Positions 1 through 8,964 of a DNA stretch of 64,000 nucleotides are shown in pieces. The position numbers were made by a program, and so were the translations under genes. This DNA is from JAEULH01 sp963746275. GTDB lineage: Bacteria; Pseudomonadota; Alphaproteobacteria; Rhodospirillales; Defluviicoccaceae. The notes beneath the pieces are model-generated. The model was not told the origin of the DNA. It was given only the letters and a program-made list of their open reading frames with translations, and did no database searches. Each line of letters starts with the position of its first letter. The first letter of the stretch is position 1. Location: positions 43,536 to 107,535 of the forward strand of contig CAVVAX010000016.1 of the NCBI GenBank assembly GCA_963746275.1, written 5' to 3'.

Positions 1-1
1 C

Positions 2-130
2 GATGGCCGCCGCAAAGAGCATGAGCGCGCCGAAGAACAGGCGCGCCAACGGGTCGTCGGCACCCAGCCGGGCCCGCAAGTACCAGGATCCGGCGAAGAC
101 GACGGTGGCGAACAGCGAAACGACGTCCAT
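2..130 (-). CDS. Partial hydrophobic protein, runs off the left edge
   Basis: An open frame starts at an ATG (complement of 128-130) and continues without a stop to the window edge, giving 43 codons. The visible part is hydrophobic: MDVVSLFATVVFAGSWY, a charged turn RARLGADDPLAR, then LFFGALMLFAAAI, which looks like two membrane segments joined by a short loop. It begins about 30 bases after the stop of the PadR-like gene on the same strand, so it could be the next gene of that unit. No family can be named from this fragment and the ribosome binding site is weak, so the call is tentative. Confidence 0.35.
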   Translation of the reverse strand, partial: MDVVSLFATVVFAGSWYLRARLGADDPLARLFFGALMLFAAAI

Positions 131-159
131 GAAGCGCAGTCGCCGAGCGCTGGCGTACG

Positions 160-714
160 CTATGCCTCGGCGGGGATGGCGTCCAGACGCTCGGCGAACA
201 TCCTCAACCAGCCGATCCGGCTTCCCAGGAGCGACATGTCGTGGTCCAGCCATACGGCCAGGCAGCCCTCGTCGCCCGAGTGGTGCTCGCGCAGGTCGCG
301 CAGTCGGGTCAGCTCGCGCTCGCAGACGTCGGCGAGTAGCCTCACCTGGATGATCCGCTCCGCCGGATCCAGCAGATGCAGGAAACGGAACTTCAGCGCC
401 ACGACCAGCTTGGTGAGCTCGGTGGAGGAGGGGCGGACGTTGGCGGCGAGCAGCGTCCGCAGCTCATTGCGCCCGTCCTCGGTGATCCGCAGCAACGCGT
501 CGTCGCCGTCCCCGTTCGCGGTCTCGACCAGCCCCTCGTAGCGCAGGAGCTGGATGGAGTGACCCATGATCTCGGGCGTCGGGCCGATGATGCGGCTGAT
601 GAAATGGCGGATGGCGACCGCGAGGTCGCTGTAGCGGCGCTCGCCCAGGGCCAACGTGCCGAGAGCGCAGAGCCGGATCGATTCCTTCGGCGTCAGCGTT
701 TGGTCGGCATACAT
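160..714 (-). CDS. PadR-like winged-helix protein
   Basis: The product has 184 residues. The first 90 look like a winged-helix DNA-binding domain: an N-terminal helix with TPKESIRLCALGTL, then GPTPEIMGHSIQLLRYEGLVE followed by a wing with LLRITEDGRNELRTLL, the typical order of PadR/MarR-type regulators. The second half is charged and helical (ERIIQVRLLADVCERELTRLRDLREHH), resembling the C-terminal coiled dimerisation arm of PadR proteins. It lies downstream of hemA on the same strand with a gap of about 125 bases, which may hold its own promoter. Function is inferred from the fold only; the ligand and target are unknown. Confidence 0.6.
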   Translation of the reverse strand: MYADQTLTPKESIRLCALGTLALGERRYSDLAVAIRHFISRIIGPTPEIMGHSIQLLRYEGLVETANGDGDDALLRITEDGRNELRTLLAANVRPSSTELTKLVVALKFRFLHLLDPAERIIQVRLLADVCERELTRLRDLREHHSGDEGCLAVWLDHDMSLLGSRIGWLRMFAERLDAIPAEA

Positions 715-839
715 GCGGCGACGCTCCTACCGAGGCACTCAGAACCTCCCATTAGGATGGGGCGCGCGATCGCGAATGTCCATCGAAGCGGGCCGCTGGG
801 GTCCGGACGCGCCCCGCGAGCAGGGCCGGGCGTAGCGCC

Positions 840-2051
840 TCAGGCGGCCTCGCGCAGCTCCAGCCGGTTCCAGACCTCCCGCATCGCCGCGAGCAGGTGG
901 TCCATGTGGGTGTCGGTGTGCAGCGGCGTGGGCGTGAAGCGCAGCCTCTCGGTCCCCTTCGCCACCGTCGGGTAGTTGATCGGCTGGACGTAGACGCCGT
1001 GGCGGGTCAGCAGCTCGTCGCTGGCGCGCTTGCACAGCACCGGGTCGCCGACCATGACGGGCACGATGTGGCTTTCGCTGTCCATCACCGGCAGCCCGGC
1101 CTCCGCGAGGCGGCGCTTCAGCGTCGCCGCCCGTTCCTGATGGCGCAGCCGGAGCTCGTTGTGCGCCTTGAGATGGCGGAGGCTGGCCAGCGCGCCCGCG
1201 GCGATGGCGGGCGGCATGGCGGTGGAGAAGATGAAGCCGGCGCCATAGCTGCGGACGAAGTCGCAGAGCGCCGCCGAGCCGGCGATATAGCCGCCGACCG
1301 TGCCCATCGCCTTGGCCAACGTGCCCTGAATGACGGTGAGCCTGGACATCACGCCGTCGCGCTCGGCGACGCCGGCGCCGCGGGGCCCGTACATGCCGAC
1401 GGCGTGGACCTCGTCGAGGAAGGTCATGGCGCCGTAGCGGTCGGCGACGTCGCAGATCTCGCCGATGGGGGCGATATCACCGTCCATGGAGTAGACGGAC
1501 TCGAAAGCCACAAGCTTCGGCCGGTCGGGAGCGCAGTTGGCGAGCAGGCTTTCGAGGTGGGCGACGTCGTTATGGCGAAAGATCCGCTTCTCCGCCTTGG
1601 AGTGGACAATGCCCTCGATCATCGAGTTGTGGTTCATGGAATCGGAGATCACAACGCAGTCGGGAAGGCTGCGGCAGATGGTGCTGAGCGCGGTCATGTT
1701 GGCGATCCAGCCGGAGCCGAACAGCAACGCCGCCTCCGTTGCGTGCCACTCGGCAAGCTCGCGCTCGAGCACGACGTGGGTGTGGTTAGTTCCGGAGATG
1801 TTGCGGGTGCCGCCGGCGCCGGCGCCATAGCTGTCGACGGCATCGTGCATCGCCGCCAGGACCGCGGGGTGCTGGCCCATGCCGAGGTAGTCGTTGGAAC
1901 ACCAGACGGTGATGTCGCGGACCTCGCCGTCGAGGTGACAGCGCGCCCTAGGGAAGTTGCCGGCCTGACGCTCAAGCTCGGCGAAGATCCGATACCGGCC
2001 CTCGCGCCGCAGCCGGTCGATTTGCTCCGAAAAGAACGCTTCGTAGTTCAT
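840..2051 (-). CDS. hemA: 5-aminolevulinate synthase
   Basis: This enzyme condenses glycine and succinyl-CoA to 5-aminolevulinate, the first step of the C4 (Shemin) tetrapyrrole pathway, in the cytosol and with pyridoxal phosphate. The 403-residue length equals that of typical alphaproteobacterial enzymes. Visible motifs are SNDYLGM, the glycine-rich AGAGGTRNISG, DEVHAVGMYG (His about 216) and GTLAKAMGT with the cofactor lysine at about residue 247, close to the family Lys248. I chose the ATG at complement 2049-2051 because the protein then starts MNYEAFF, as in homologs, with a GGGAG motif 11 bases upstream. The class III aminotransferase lies 73 bases upstream on the same strand. Presence of this gene supports an alphaproteobacterial origin. 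Confidence 0.95.
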   Translation of the reverse strand: MNYEAFFSEQIDRLRREGRYRIFAELERQAGNFPRARCHLDGEVRDITVWCSNDYLGMGQHPAVLAAMHDAVDSYGAGAGGTRNISGTNHTHVVLERELAEWHATEAALLFGSGWIANMTALSTICRSLPDCVVISDSMNHNSMIEGIVHSKAEKRIFRHNDVAHLESLLANCAPDRPKLVAFESVYSMDGDIAPIGEICDVADRYGAMTFLDEVHAVGMYGPRGAGVAERDGVMSRLTVIQGTLAKAMGTVGGYIAGSAALCDFVRSYGAGFIFSTAMPPAIAAGALASLRHLKAHNELRLRHQERAATLKRRLAEAGLPVMDSESHIVPVMVGDPVLCKRASDELLTRHGVYVQPINYPTVAKGTERLRFTPTPLHTDTHMDHLLAAMREVWNRLELREAA

Positions 2052-2124
2052 CCTGCGTTGCTCCCGCGTTTTAACTCCCAAACCGGCCCGGTATCGGTTG
2101 TACCCCGTTGGTCCGGGCCGCACC

Positions 2125-3532
2125 TTACGCCGCCAGGCGCTCCCGCCGCGCCCAGGCGAAGGTCTCCTCCAACGCCCGGCCGAAGCGGGCGAGCATATCT
2201 TCGATGTCGGCCGCCTCGATGATCAGCGGCGGCGAGAAGGCAATGACGTCGTTCGGCAACGCCCGCAGGATCAGGCCGTTGGCCTCAGCCCGCTTGGCCA
2301 GATAGGGGGCGACGGCATGGGCGGCGTCGAAGGACAGCTTCGTCGCCTTGTCGCGGACCAGCTCCACCGCCGCGACCAGGCCGATGCCGCGCACCTCGCC
2401 GATCAGCGGGTGATCGGCATAACGCACGCAAGCCCTCCTGCAAGACCGGCCCGACCGAGCGGACGTGCTCGACGATGTTGCGCTCCTCGTAGATGGCGAG
2501 CGCCTCCAGCGCCACCGCCGCCGCGACGGGATGGCCGGAGTAGGTGAAGCCGTGGCCGAAGATGCCGATCTTGTCGCTTTCGGCCACCATCGCCTGGTAG
2601 ATCGGCTCGGACACCAGCGTCGCCGAGATCGGGATGTAGCCCGAGGACAGCGCCTTGGCGCAGGTGATGATGTCCGGGGTGATCTGGAAGGTCTGCGAGC
2701 CCCACATCTGCCCGGTCCGGCCGAAGCCGCAGATCACCTCGTCGGCGATCAGCAGCACGTCGTAGCGGGCGAGCACCGCCTGGACCTTCTCGAAGTAGCT
2801 CGCGGGGGGCACGATCACCCCGCCCGCGCCCATGACCGGCTCGGCGATCATCGCCGCGACGGTGTGCGGGCCTTCCGCCTGGATCAGCCGCTCGAGCCGG
2901 TCGGCGAGCCGGGTTGCGAACTGCTCCTCGCTCTCACCGGCGGCGGCCACCCGGTAGTGGTGCGGGCAGTCGGCATGTAGGATGCGGGCGATCGGCAGGT
3001 CGAAGTCGCGGTGGTTGGCCGGCAGGCCGGTGAGGCTGGCAGCAGCGACGGTGACACCGTGGTAGCCCTTGTGCCGGGAGATGATCTTCTTCTTCTCCGG
3101 CCGACCGATGGCGTTGTTATAGTACCAGACGAGCTTGACGGCGGTGTCGTTGGCCTCGGATCCGGAGTTGGCGAACAGCACCTTTGACATCGGCACCGGC
3201 GCCATCGCGATCAGCTTCTCCGACAGGTCGATGGTCGGCGCCGGCGCCTTGCCGCCGAAGGAGTGATAGAACGGCAGCCGCCGCATGGCCGCGCTGGCGG
3301 CGTCCGCCAGCCTCGGTTCGCTGAAGCCGAGCGCGGTGCACCAAAGCCCCGCCATGCCCTCGATGTAGGCATTTCCGGCGTCGTCATAGACGCGTACGCC
3401 CTCGCCGCGGGTGATGACCAGCGGGCCGGTCTCGCGGTGACGCTTGAGATTGGTGTAAGGGTGGATGCAGTAGGCGATGTCGCGCGCCGCCGCGGAGTTG
3501 GGCGAAGGTTTCGCCTCGGCCTCAGGGCTCAT
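2125..3532 (-). CDS. Class III aminotransferase, frameshifted as read (putrescine/omega-amino acid type)
   Basis: This is a PLP-dependent fold type I aminotransferase of the class III family, resembling putrescine-pyruvate and other omega-aminotransferases. The first frame (3532 to about 2425) carries GMAGLWC, NSGSEANDT, SRHKGYHG, IADEVICGFGRTG and the cofactor lysine in CAKALSSGY (Lys293). Near 2423-2430 the frame breaks: the conserved C-terminal part (ADHPLIGEVRGIGLVAAVEL) continues in another frame to 2125. Removing one base restores a product of about 468 residues, the normal family length. It is divergent from a polyamine-type ABC ATPase gene 179 bases away, so a link to polyamine catabolism is plausible but inferred. 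The break could be a real mutation, but many similar breaks in this window suggest sequence error. Confidence 0.8.
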
Positions 3533-3711
3533 TCATCAAGCTCCAGTCGTAGCAAGCCGCTGCGGCACACTATCGCCGGCCTGTCGGGCTCATGCCATCA
3601 TAGCTTAGCCTGATCCCGCGGCGTTGCCGGCAGGGCCGCGCGGCCTTGCCTTGCATTACCATATAGGATCAGGCGGGGATTGGGATCGCCTATCCGGCGG
3701 GGCCAAGAAGA

Positions 3712-4866
3712 ATGGATGCAGGGACAGTGCGCGGGAACGCGCAGCGCGATTGCCCCGGCGGCTCCGCCGAGCCGGCCGCCGATGCGGTCATCGTCCGCCT
3801 GCGCGGGATCGAGAAGACCTTCGACGGCGCCTCGCTGGTGGTCAAGGGCGTCGACCTCGACATCCGCCGGGGCGAGTTCCTAACCTTGCTCGGGCCGTCT
3901 GGCTCGGGCAAGACCACCATCTTGATGATGCTCGCCGGCTTCGAGACGCCGACCCAGGGCGAGATTGTGATCGACGGCCGCCCCGTCGGCAACCTGCCGC
4001 CGCACAAGCGCGACATCGGCATCGTCTTTCAGAGCTATGCCCTGTTCCCGCACATGACGGTGGCGGAGAACCTCGCCTTCCCGCTGGAGGTGCGCAAGCG
4101 CCGGCGCGCCGAGATCCGCGAGCGGGTGGAGCGGGCGCTCTCCATCGTCCGGCTCGACGGCTTGGGCGCCCGCCGGCCGAACCAGCTCTCCGGCGGCCAG
4201 CAGCAGCGCGTGGCCCTCGCCCGGGCGCTGGTCTTCGAGCCGAAGCTGGTGCTGATGGACGAGCCACTCGGCGCGCTCGACAAGCAGCTTCGCGAGCACA
4301 TGCAGCTCGAGATCAAGCACATCCACGAGAAGCTCGGCGTGACATTTGTCTACGTCACCCACGACCAGACCGAAGCATTGACCATGTCCGACCGCGTCGC
4401 GGTAATGAGCCAAGGCGTGATCGAGCAGCTCGATACGCCGGAGCGGGTGTATGAGGCGCCGCTGAACGCGTTCGTTGCCCACTTCATCGGCGAGAACAAC
4501 CGCCTGCCCGGGCGCGTGCTGTCGGCCGACGGCGCGACCTGCGTCGTCGAGGTCGCCGACGGCTGGCGCATCGAGGCCCTGGCCATCGGCAAGGGCGCCG
4601 CCTCCGGCGCCGCCACCAGCGTGAGCCTGCGCCCGGAGCGGGTGCGGGTCGGCGAGGCCGCGGCGGCATGCGCCAACCGGTTCGAGGCCGAGGTCCTGGA
4701 GCTCGTCTATCTCGGCGACCACACTCGGCTCAGGCTTGCAACCTGCGGCCAGGACGGCTTCGTCCTCAAGATCGCTCACGGCAGCGGGCCGCCCCGCCTT
4801 CGCGCCGGCGAGCGCATCACCATCGGCTTCGCCGCCGAGGACTGCCGGGCGCTGGACGAAGCCTGA
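3712..4866 (+). CDS. potA: ABC transporter ATP-binding protein, spermidine/putrescine type
   Basis: This 384-residue protein is the cytoplasmic ATPase of an importer of the polyamine/opine/amino acid family. Walker A is GPSGSGKTT (61-69), the Q-loop is in VFQSYALFPHMTV, the signature is LSGGQQQR (from 159), Walker B is LVLMDEPLGALD and the H-loop is YVTHDQTEA. A TOBE_2-like domain follows from about residue 270 (VSLRPERVRVGE), as in PotA. The start at 3712 is preceded by AAGAAG. Unusually, the partner permeases and binding protein lie 2 kb away on the opposite strand, separated by the TPR gene, so pairing is inferred from family and proximity. Polyamines are the most common substrate of this subfamily, but others are possible. 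Confidence 0.85.
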   Translation: MDAGTVRGNAQRDCPGGSAEPAADAVIVRLRGIEKTFDGASLVVKGVDLDIRRGEFLTLLGPSGSGKTTILMMLAGFETPTQGEIVIDGRPVGNLPPHKRDIGIVFQSYALFPHMTVAENLAFPLEVRKRRRAEIRERVERALSIVRLDGLGARRPNQLSGGQQQRVALARALVFEPKLVLMDEPLGALDKQLREHMQLEIKHIHEKLGVTFVYVTHDQTEALTMSDRVAVMSQGVIEQLDTPERVYEAPLNAFVAHFIGENNRLPGRVLSADGATCVVEVADGWRIEALAIGKGAASGAATSVSLRPERVRVGEAAAACANRFEAEVLELVYLGDHTRLRLATCGQDGFVLKIAHGSGPPRLRAGERITIGFAAEDCRALDEA

Positions 4867-5040
4867 GGCGCCACCGAGCCAGCAGCCGCCCCGGCTGCAT
4901 TTTATGTAGTGAACTCCGCCGCTTGCCATTGCATACTATTCGCAAGTGAGCGCCGCCTTCTCTTCTTGCCCTATCAGTACAAGGTGGGCGCTCCGTAGCA
5001 CCGCCAGGTAATTGCGGTGTACTTAGGGAGGAAAACGCAC

Positions 5041-6861
5041 ATGATCCAGCGCTACCTGTGCCTGGGCGTGCTCACCGCAGGTCTGTTCGGCGCCGCCCAT
5101 GCCCTTGCCCACGGCCCCGAAGGCGCCTATCACGGCGCTGCGGCGGCAAGCCCCGAAGCGGAGGCACCGTCGAGCGTGATCCCAGCCAACCTGCTCGCCG
5201 CCGTCTGCGCGATGCCGGGACACCACCACGACACGAGCTTCCAGAGACGGGTCGAGGTTGCTCGGGTGCTGCTCGCCCGGGCCGGGCCTACCGCCACTAC
5301 CACCGAGGCGCCGCTGTTCGACGACCTGGGTGGCCATACCTACCGGGTCTCGGCCGCCTCGCCGCAGGCGCAGCGATACTTCGACCAGGGCCTTCGCCTG
5401 ACCTATGGCTTCAACCACCCGGAGGCGCTGCGGGCGTTCCGGGCGGCGCAGCGCATCGATCCCGGATGCGCGCTCTGCTACTGGGGCGAGGCCTATGCGC
5501 TCGGACCCAACATCAACGCGCCGATGGATGCGGAGGCGATCGCACCGGCTATGGCCGCCATCGACAAGGCTCTGGTGCGCCGGGAGAAGGCCAGCGAGCG
5601 GGAGCAGGCTCTGATCGAGTCGCTGGCGCGGCGTTATTCCGCCGATGCGGATGCCGACCGGGCGGCGCTGAACCGGCATTACGCCAGCGCCATGGCCGAG
5701 GTCGCGGCGCGCTTTCCGGATGATCCGGACATCCTGTCGCTCTACGCCGATGCGCTGATGAACCTGTCGCCGTGGGACTACTGGGAGAAGGACGGCCGGA
5801 CCCTCAAGCCGCAGGCGGCGGAGCTCGTTACGACGCTGGAGAAGGCGCTGGCCGTCGACCCGCGGCATCCGTACGCGATCCACCTCTACATCCACGCGGT
5901 CGAGGCCTCAACGGCGCCGGAGCGCGCGGAGCCCTACGCCGACCGGCTGGCGGCGCTGATGCCTGGCGCCGGGCACATGGTCCACATGCCGGCGCACATC
6001 TATTTCCGCGTCGGCCGCTTCGCCGACTCGATCGACGTCAACAAGGAGGCTGTCGCCGCCGACGAGGCCTATATCGCCCGCGTTGCGCCGAACAGCCTCT
6101 ATCCCTTCAGCTACTATCCGCATAACGTCCACTTCCTGCTGGAGTCGGCGCGGATGGCGGGCGATGGCGCGACGGCATTGGCCGCCGCCCAGAAGCTGCC
6201 GGGCGTTCTGTCCGACGACGTCGCGGCGCAAATCTCCTGGGTGCAGCTCATCAAGGCCGCCCCCTATTTCGCCCACGCCCAGTTCAGCCGGTCGGCGGAG
6301 ACGCTGGCGGTGGCCGACCCGGGCGACCGGTTCCCCTACGTCCGGGCGATGTGGCACTACGCGCGCGGTGTTGCCCACGCTCGCCAGGGCGAGGCGAAAT
6401 CGGCGCAAGCCGAGGCGGCTGCCATCGACGACATTGCCGCGAAGACGGACTTCCAGCCGCTGATCGAGGGCGGCGTTCCGGCGCCCGACCTGCTGCGCCT
6501 TGCCCGGCTGATCGTCGAGGGGCGGATCGCCCAGGCTCAAGGCGACCAGGAGGCCGCGATTGGCGCGTTTAAGGAAGCCGCCACCATCGAGGATGGCCTG
6601 CCCTACCTGGAGCCGCCCTTCTGGTACTATCCCGTCGGCCAGTCGCTGGGCGCGGCCCTGCTCCAGGCGGGCCGAGCGGAGGAGGCGGAAGCGGCGTTCA
6701 GGAAGGCGCTCGATCGCTACCCCGGCAACGCATGGGCCCTCTATGGCCTGCGCGAGGCGGCCAACCGCCGGGGCGACGAGCAGACGGCGCGCGAGGCCGA
6801 CCGGCAGCTCCAGGAGAAGTGGCTGGGGCCGGACGCCGACCTGCAGTTGTCACGGCTGTAG
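5041..6861 (+). CDS. Secreted tetratricopeptide-repeat protein with His-rich N-terminus
   Basis: I start at the ATG at 5041, which follows GGGAGGAAAA, giving 606 residues. The N-terminus is a signal peptide (MIQRYLCLGVLTAGLFGAAHALA) followed by a short histidine-containing segment (HGPEGAYHG) and a CAMPGHHHD motif near residue 60. The rest consists of TPR-like helical pairs, for example EALRAFRAAQRIDPGCALCYWGEAYALGP and a C-terminal run ending FRKALDRYPGNAWALYGLREA. A conserved-looking block MPAHIYFRVGRFADSI lies mid-protein. Such TPR proteins of about 600 residues are known in proteobacteria but have no assigned function. The signal peptide places it in the periplasm. The histidines could bind metal, which is only inference. 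Confidence 0.75.
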   Translation: MIQRYLCLGVLTAGLFGAAHALAHGPEGAYHGAAAASPEAEAPSSVIPANLLAAVCAMPGHHHDTSFQRRVEVARVLLARAGPTATTTEAPLFDDLGGHTYRVSAASPQAQRYFDQGLRLTYGFNHPEALRAFRAAQRIDPGCALCYWGEAYALGPNINAPMDAEAIAPAMAAIDKALVRREKASEREQALIESLARRYSADADADRAALNRHYASAMAEVAARFPDDPDILSLYADALMNLSPWDYWEKDGRTLKPQAAELVTTLEKALAVDPRHPYAIHLYIHAVEASTAPERAEPYADRLAALMPGAGHMVHMPAHIYFRVGRFADSIDVNKEAVAADEAYIARVAPNSLYPFSYYPHNVHFLLESARMAGDGATALAAAQKLPGVLSDDVAAQISWVQLIKAAPYFAHAQFSRSAETLAVADPGDRFPYVRAMWHYARGVAHARQGEAKSAQAEAAAIDDIAAKTDFQPLIEGGVPAPDLLRLARLIVEGRIAQAQGDQEAAIGAFKEAATIEDGLPYLEPPFWYYPVGQSLGAALLQAGRAEEAEAAFRKALDRYPGNAWALYGLREAANRRGDEQTAREADRQLQEKWLGPDADLQLSRL

Positions 6862-6878
6862 GCGGCCCCTAACCCGCT

Positions 6879-7707
6879 CTACCCGGCGGGCGCCGCTCGT
6901 CGCCTGTCGCGGCGGATGGCCAGGCGCTCGTCGCGCCGGCGGAGCGCCTCCATCGCCGCCAGCAGCGCCGTGGCCAGGACGATCAGGATCGTCGCGACCG
7001 CGGTGATCGCCGGGGTGACATGCTCGCGGATGCCGTCGAAGATCTCCCGCGGCAGCGTCCGCTCGCCCGGACCGCCGATGAACAGCACGACGATCACCTC
7101 GTCGAAGGAGGTGGCGAAGGCGAACAGGCCGCCGGCGATGAGCCCCGGCGCGATCAGCGGCATGACCACGCGGAAGAAGACGACCAGCGGCGGCGCGCCC
7201 AGGCTTGAAGCCGCGCGCACCAGGCTGGTGTCGAAGGTCGCGAGCGTCGCTGAGACGGTGACGAAGACGAAGGGCGCGCCGAGCGCCGCGTGCGCCAGGA
7301 TCAGGCCGGGAAAGCTGTTCACCAGTCCAAGCGGGGCGAAAAAGAAGTACATCCCGACCGCGGTGATGATCACCGGCACGATCATCGGCGAGATCAAGAG
7401 CCCGGTGATCACCGCCTTGCCCGCGGACCCGCGCCTGAGCCAGGCCGACGGCGGCCAGCGTGCCGAGGACCAGGGCCAGCGCCGTCGCCGGTACCGCAAT
7501 GATCAGGCTGTTGCGCAATGCCCTGAGCCACCGCTCGGTGGTGAGCACCTCCTCGTACCAGCGGAGCGACAGCCCATCCAGCGGGTACGTGAGGAAGGAG
7601 CCGGCGTTGAACGACAGCGGCACGATCGCCAGGATCGGCGCCACCAGGAAGCCGATGACCAGCGCCGCATACGCTAGCAACAGCAGGCGGGGCCAGCGCC
7701 GGCGCAT
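6879..7707 (-). CDS. potC: ABC transporter permease, PotC type, frameshifted as read
   Basis: This is the second inner-membrane permease of the polyamine-type importer. The N-terminal frame (7707 to about 7425) has a first membrane helix LLLLAYAALVIGFLVAPILA and the start of the permease core. The core then continues in another frame to 6879, with ITGLLISPMIVPVIITAVGM, the EAA-type loop RAASSLGAPPLVVFFRVVMPLI and FATSFDEVIVVLF, typical of PotC. Removing one base in the run near 7419-7425 restores a protein of about 275 residues, normal for the family. The start overlaps the upstream permease stop as TGATG, indicating translational coupling. The gene converges with the TPR gene, whose stop is 17 bases away. 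Confidence 0.85.
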
Positions 7708-8936
7708 CAGCCGAGCCGCACGCCGGCGGTGCCGGCGACCCGGGCGTAGACGGTATAGAGCACGGCGGTGGCGGCAAGCAGCAGTGTCGCCAGGGCAGCG
7801 GCAAGGCCCCAGTTGATCGTGCGGTTGGTGTAGAAGGCGATGAAGTAGCTGACCATCTGGTCGTCGGCGCCGCCAACCAGGGCCGGCGTGATGTAGTAGC
7901 CGATAGCCAGGATGAAGACGAGCAGTCCGCCTGCGCCGATGCCGGGCAGGCTCTGCGGCAGGTAGACGCGGAGGAACGCGGTCGAAGGCGGGGCGCCGAG
8001 GGAGGTGGCGGCGCGCATCGTCTGAGGATCGATCGTCTTCATCACGCTCACGAGCGGCAGGATCATGAACGGCAACAGCACGTGGGTCATGGCCACGTAG
8101 ACGCCGAACCGGTTGAAGATCATCTGCACCGGCTGATCGACGACGCCTGAGGCGAGCAGCAGGCCGTTGACGATCCCCTCGTTCTGCAGCAGGACCACCC
8201 AGGCGCTGGTGCGGACCAGAAGCGAGGTCCAGAACGGCAGCAGGATCAGGATCATCAGCAGGTTGCCGGTGCGCGCAGGCGCCGTGGCGACGACGTAGGC
8301 CAGCGGATAGCCCAGCGCCAGACAGATCAGGGTGACCGTGCCCGCGATCTTCAGCGTGCGGGCGAGGATGGCGACGAACACGGCCTCCTCCGCCGGCACG
8401 CTCGTGACCCAGCCGTGCTCGTTGCGGCGGAGATCCAGCGCCGAGAGCAGGTAGAAGTCGGTGATGGTGAAGGCCGCCCGGCGCAGAGCCGCCCAGTGCG
8501 TCGGATCCTGCCAGCGAGCATCGATGGCCGTGAGCGCGGCCCGCGGGTCGACCGGCGGCGGTGCGGCCGCCAGCGTCCTGCCGGTCGACAGCAGCAGGCT
8601 GCGGAAGCCGGAGATCTCGTGGTTCAGTCGCTGCGCAACGGCCGCGAGCCGGCGTTTGCCGAAGGCCTCCGGCAACTCGCGAACCAGGGCCTGGAACGCT
8701 GGCTCCGGCGGCGCGCCGATGCCGTCCCAGGCCTTAAGCGCCGCGGCGCTGTCCGGCAGCGCCTGGGACAGGATGGGGTCGTGGACGGCCCGGAACAGCA
8801 TCTGGCCGATGGGGACGAAGAAGGTGAAGAGCAGGAAAATGGCGAGCGGCGCGACCAGGCCGAGGGCGCGAAGCGTGCGCCCGCGCTCGGCCCGGCGCAG
8901 CCGCGCCTTCAGCGCCGGTGCGGCGGGGTTGGCCAA
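7707..8936 (-). CDS. potB: ABC transporter permease, PotB type
   Basis: This 409-residue inner-membrane permease starts with a helix (LGLVAPLAIFLLFTFFVPIG), then has a periplasmic segment of about 150 residues (roughly 55-200) before the remaining membrane helices. The core shows LGYPLAYVVA, LLPFWTSLLVRTSAWVVLL and the EAA-type loop RAATSLGAPPSTAFLRVYLP that contacts the ATPase. The long insert after helix 1 is seen in some members of the PotB/ABC sulfate-like family and makes this protein longer than the 280-residue minimum. It lies 28 bases after the binding-protein gene and overlaps the next permease by TGATG, so the three form one unit. Substrate is inferred as polyamine or a related cation. 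Confidence 0.88.
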   Translation of the reverse strand: MANPAAPALKARLRRAERGRTLRALGLVAPLAIFLLFTFFVPIGQMLFRAVHDPILSQALPDSAAALKAWDGIGAPPEPAFQALVRELPEAFGKRRLAAVAQRLNHEISGFRSLLLSTGRTLAAAPPPVDPRAALTAIDARWQDPTHWAALRRAAFTITDFYLLSALDLRRNEHGWVTSVPAEEAVFVAILARTLKIAGTVTLICLALGYPLAYVVATAPARTGNLLMILILLPFWTSLLVRTSAWVVLLQNEGIVNGLLLASGVVDQPVQMIFNRFGVYVAMTHVLLPFMILPLVSVMKTIDPQTMRAATSLGAPPSTAFLRVYLPQSLPGIGAGGLLVFILAIGYYITPALVGGADDQMVSYFIAFYTNRTINWGLAAALATLLLAATAVLYTVYARVAGTAGVRLG

Positions 8937-8964
8937 TCGGACCCGCCCGCACCGCCGGTCGCGC

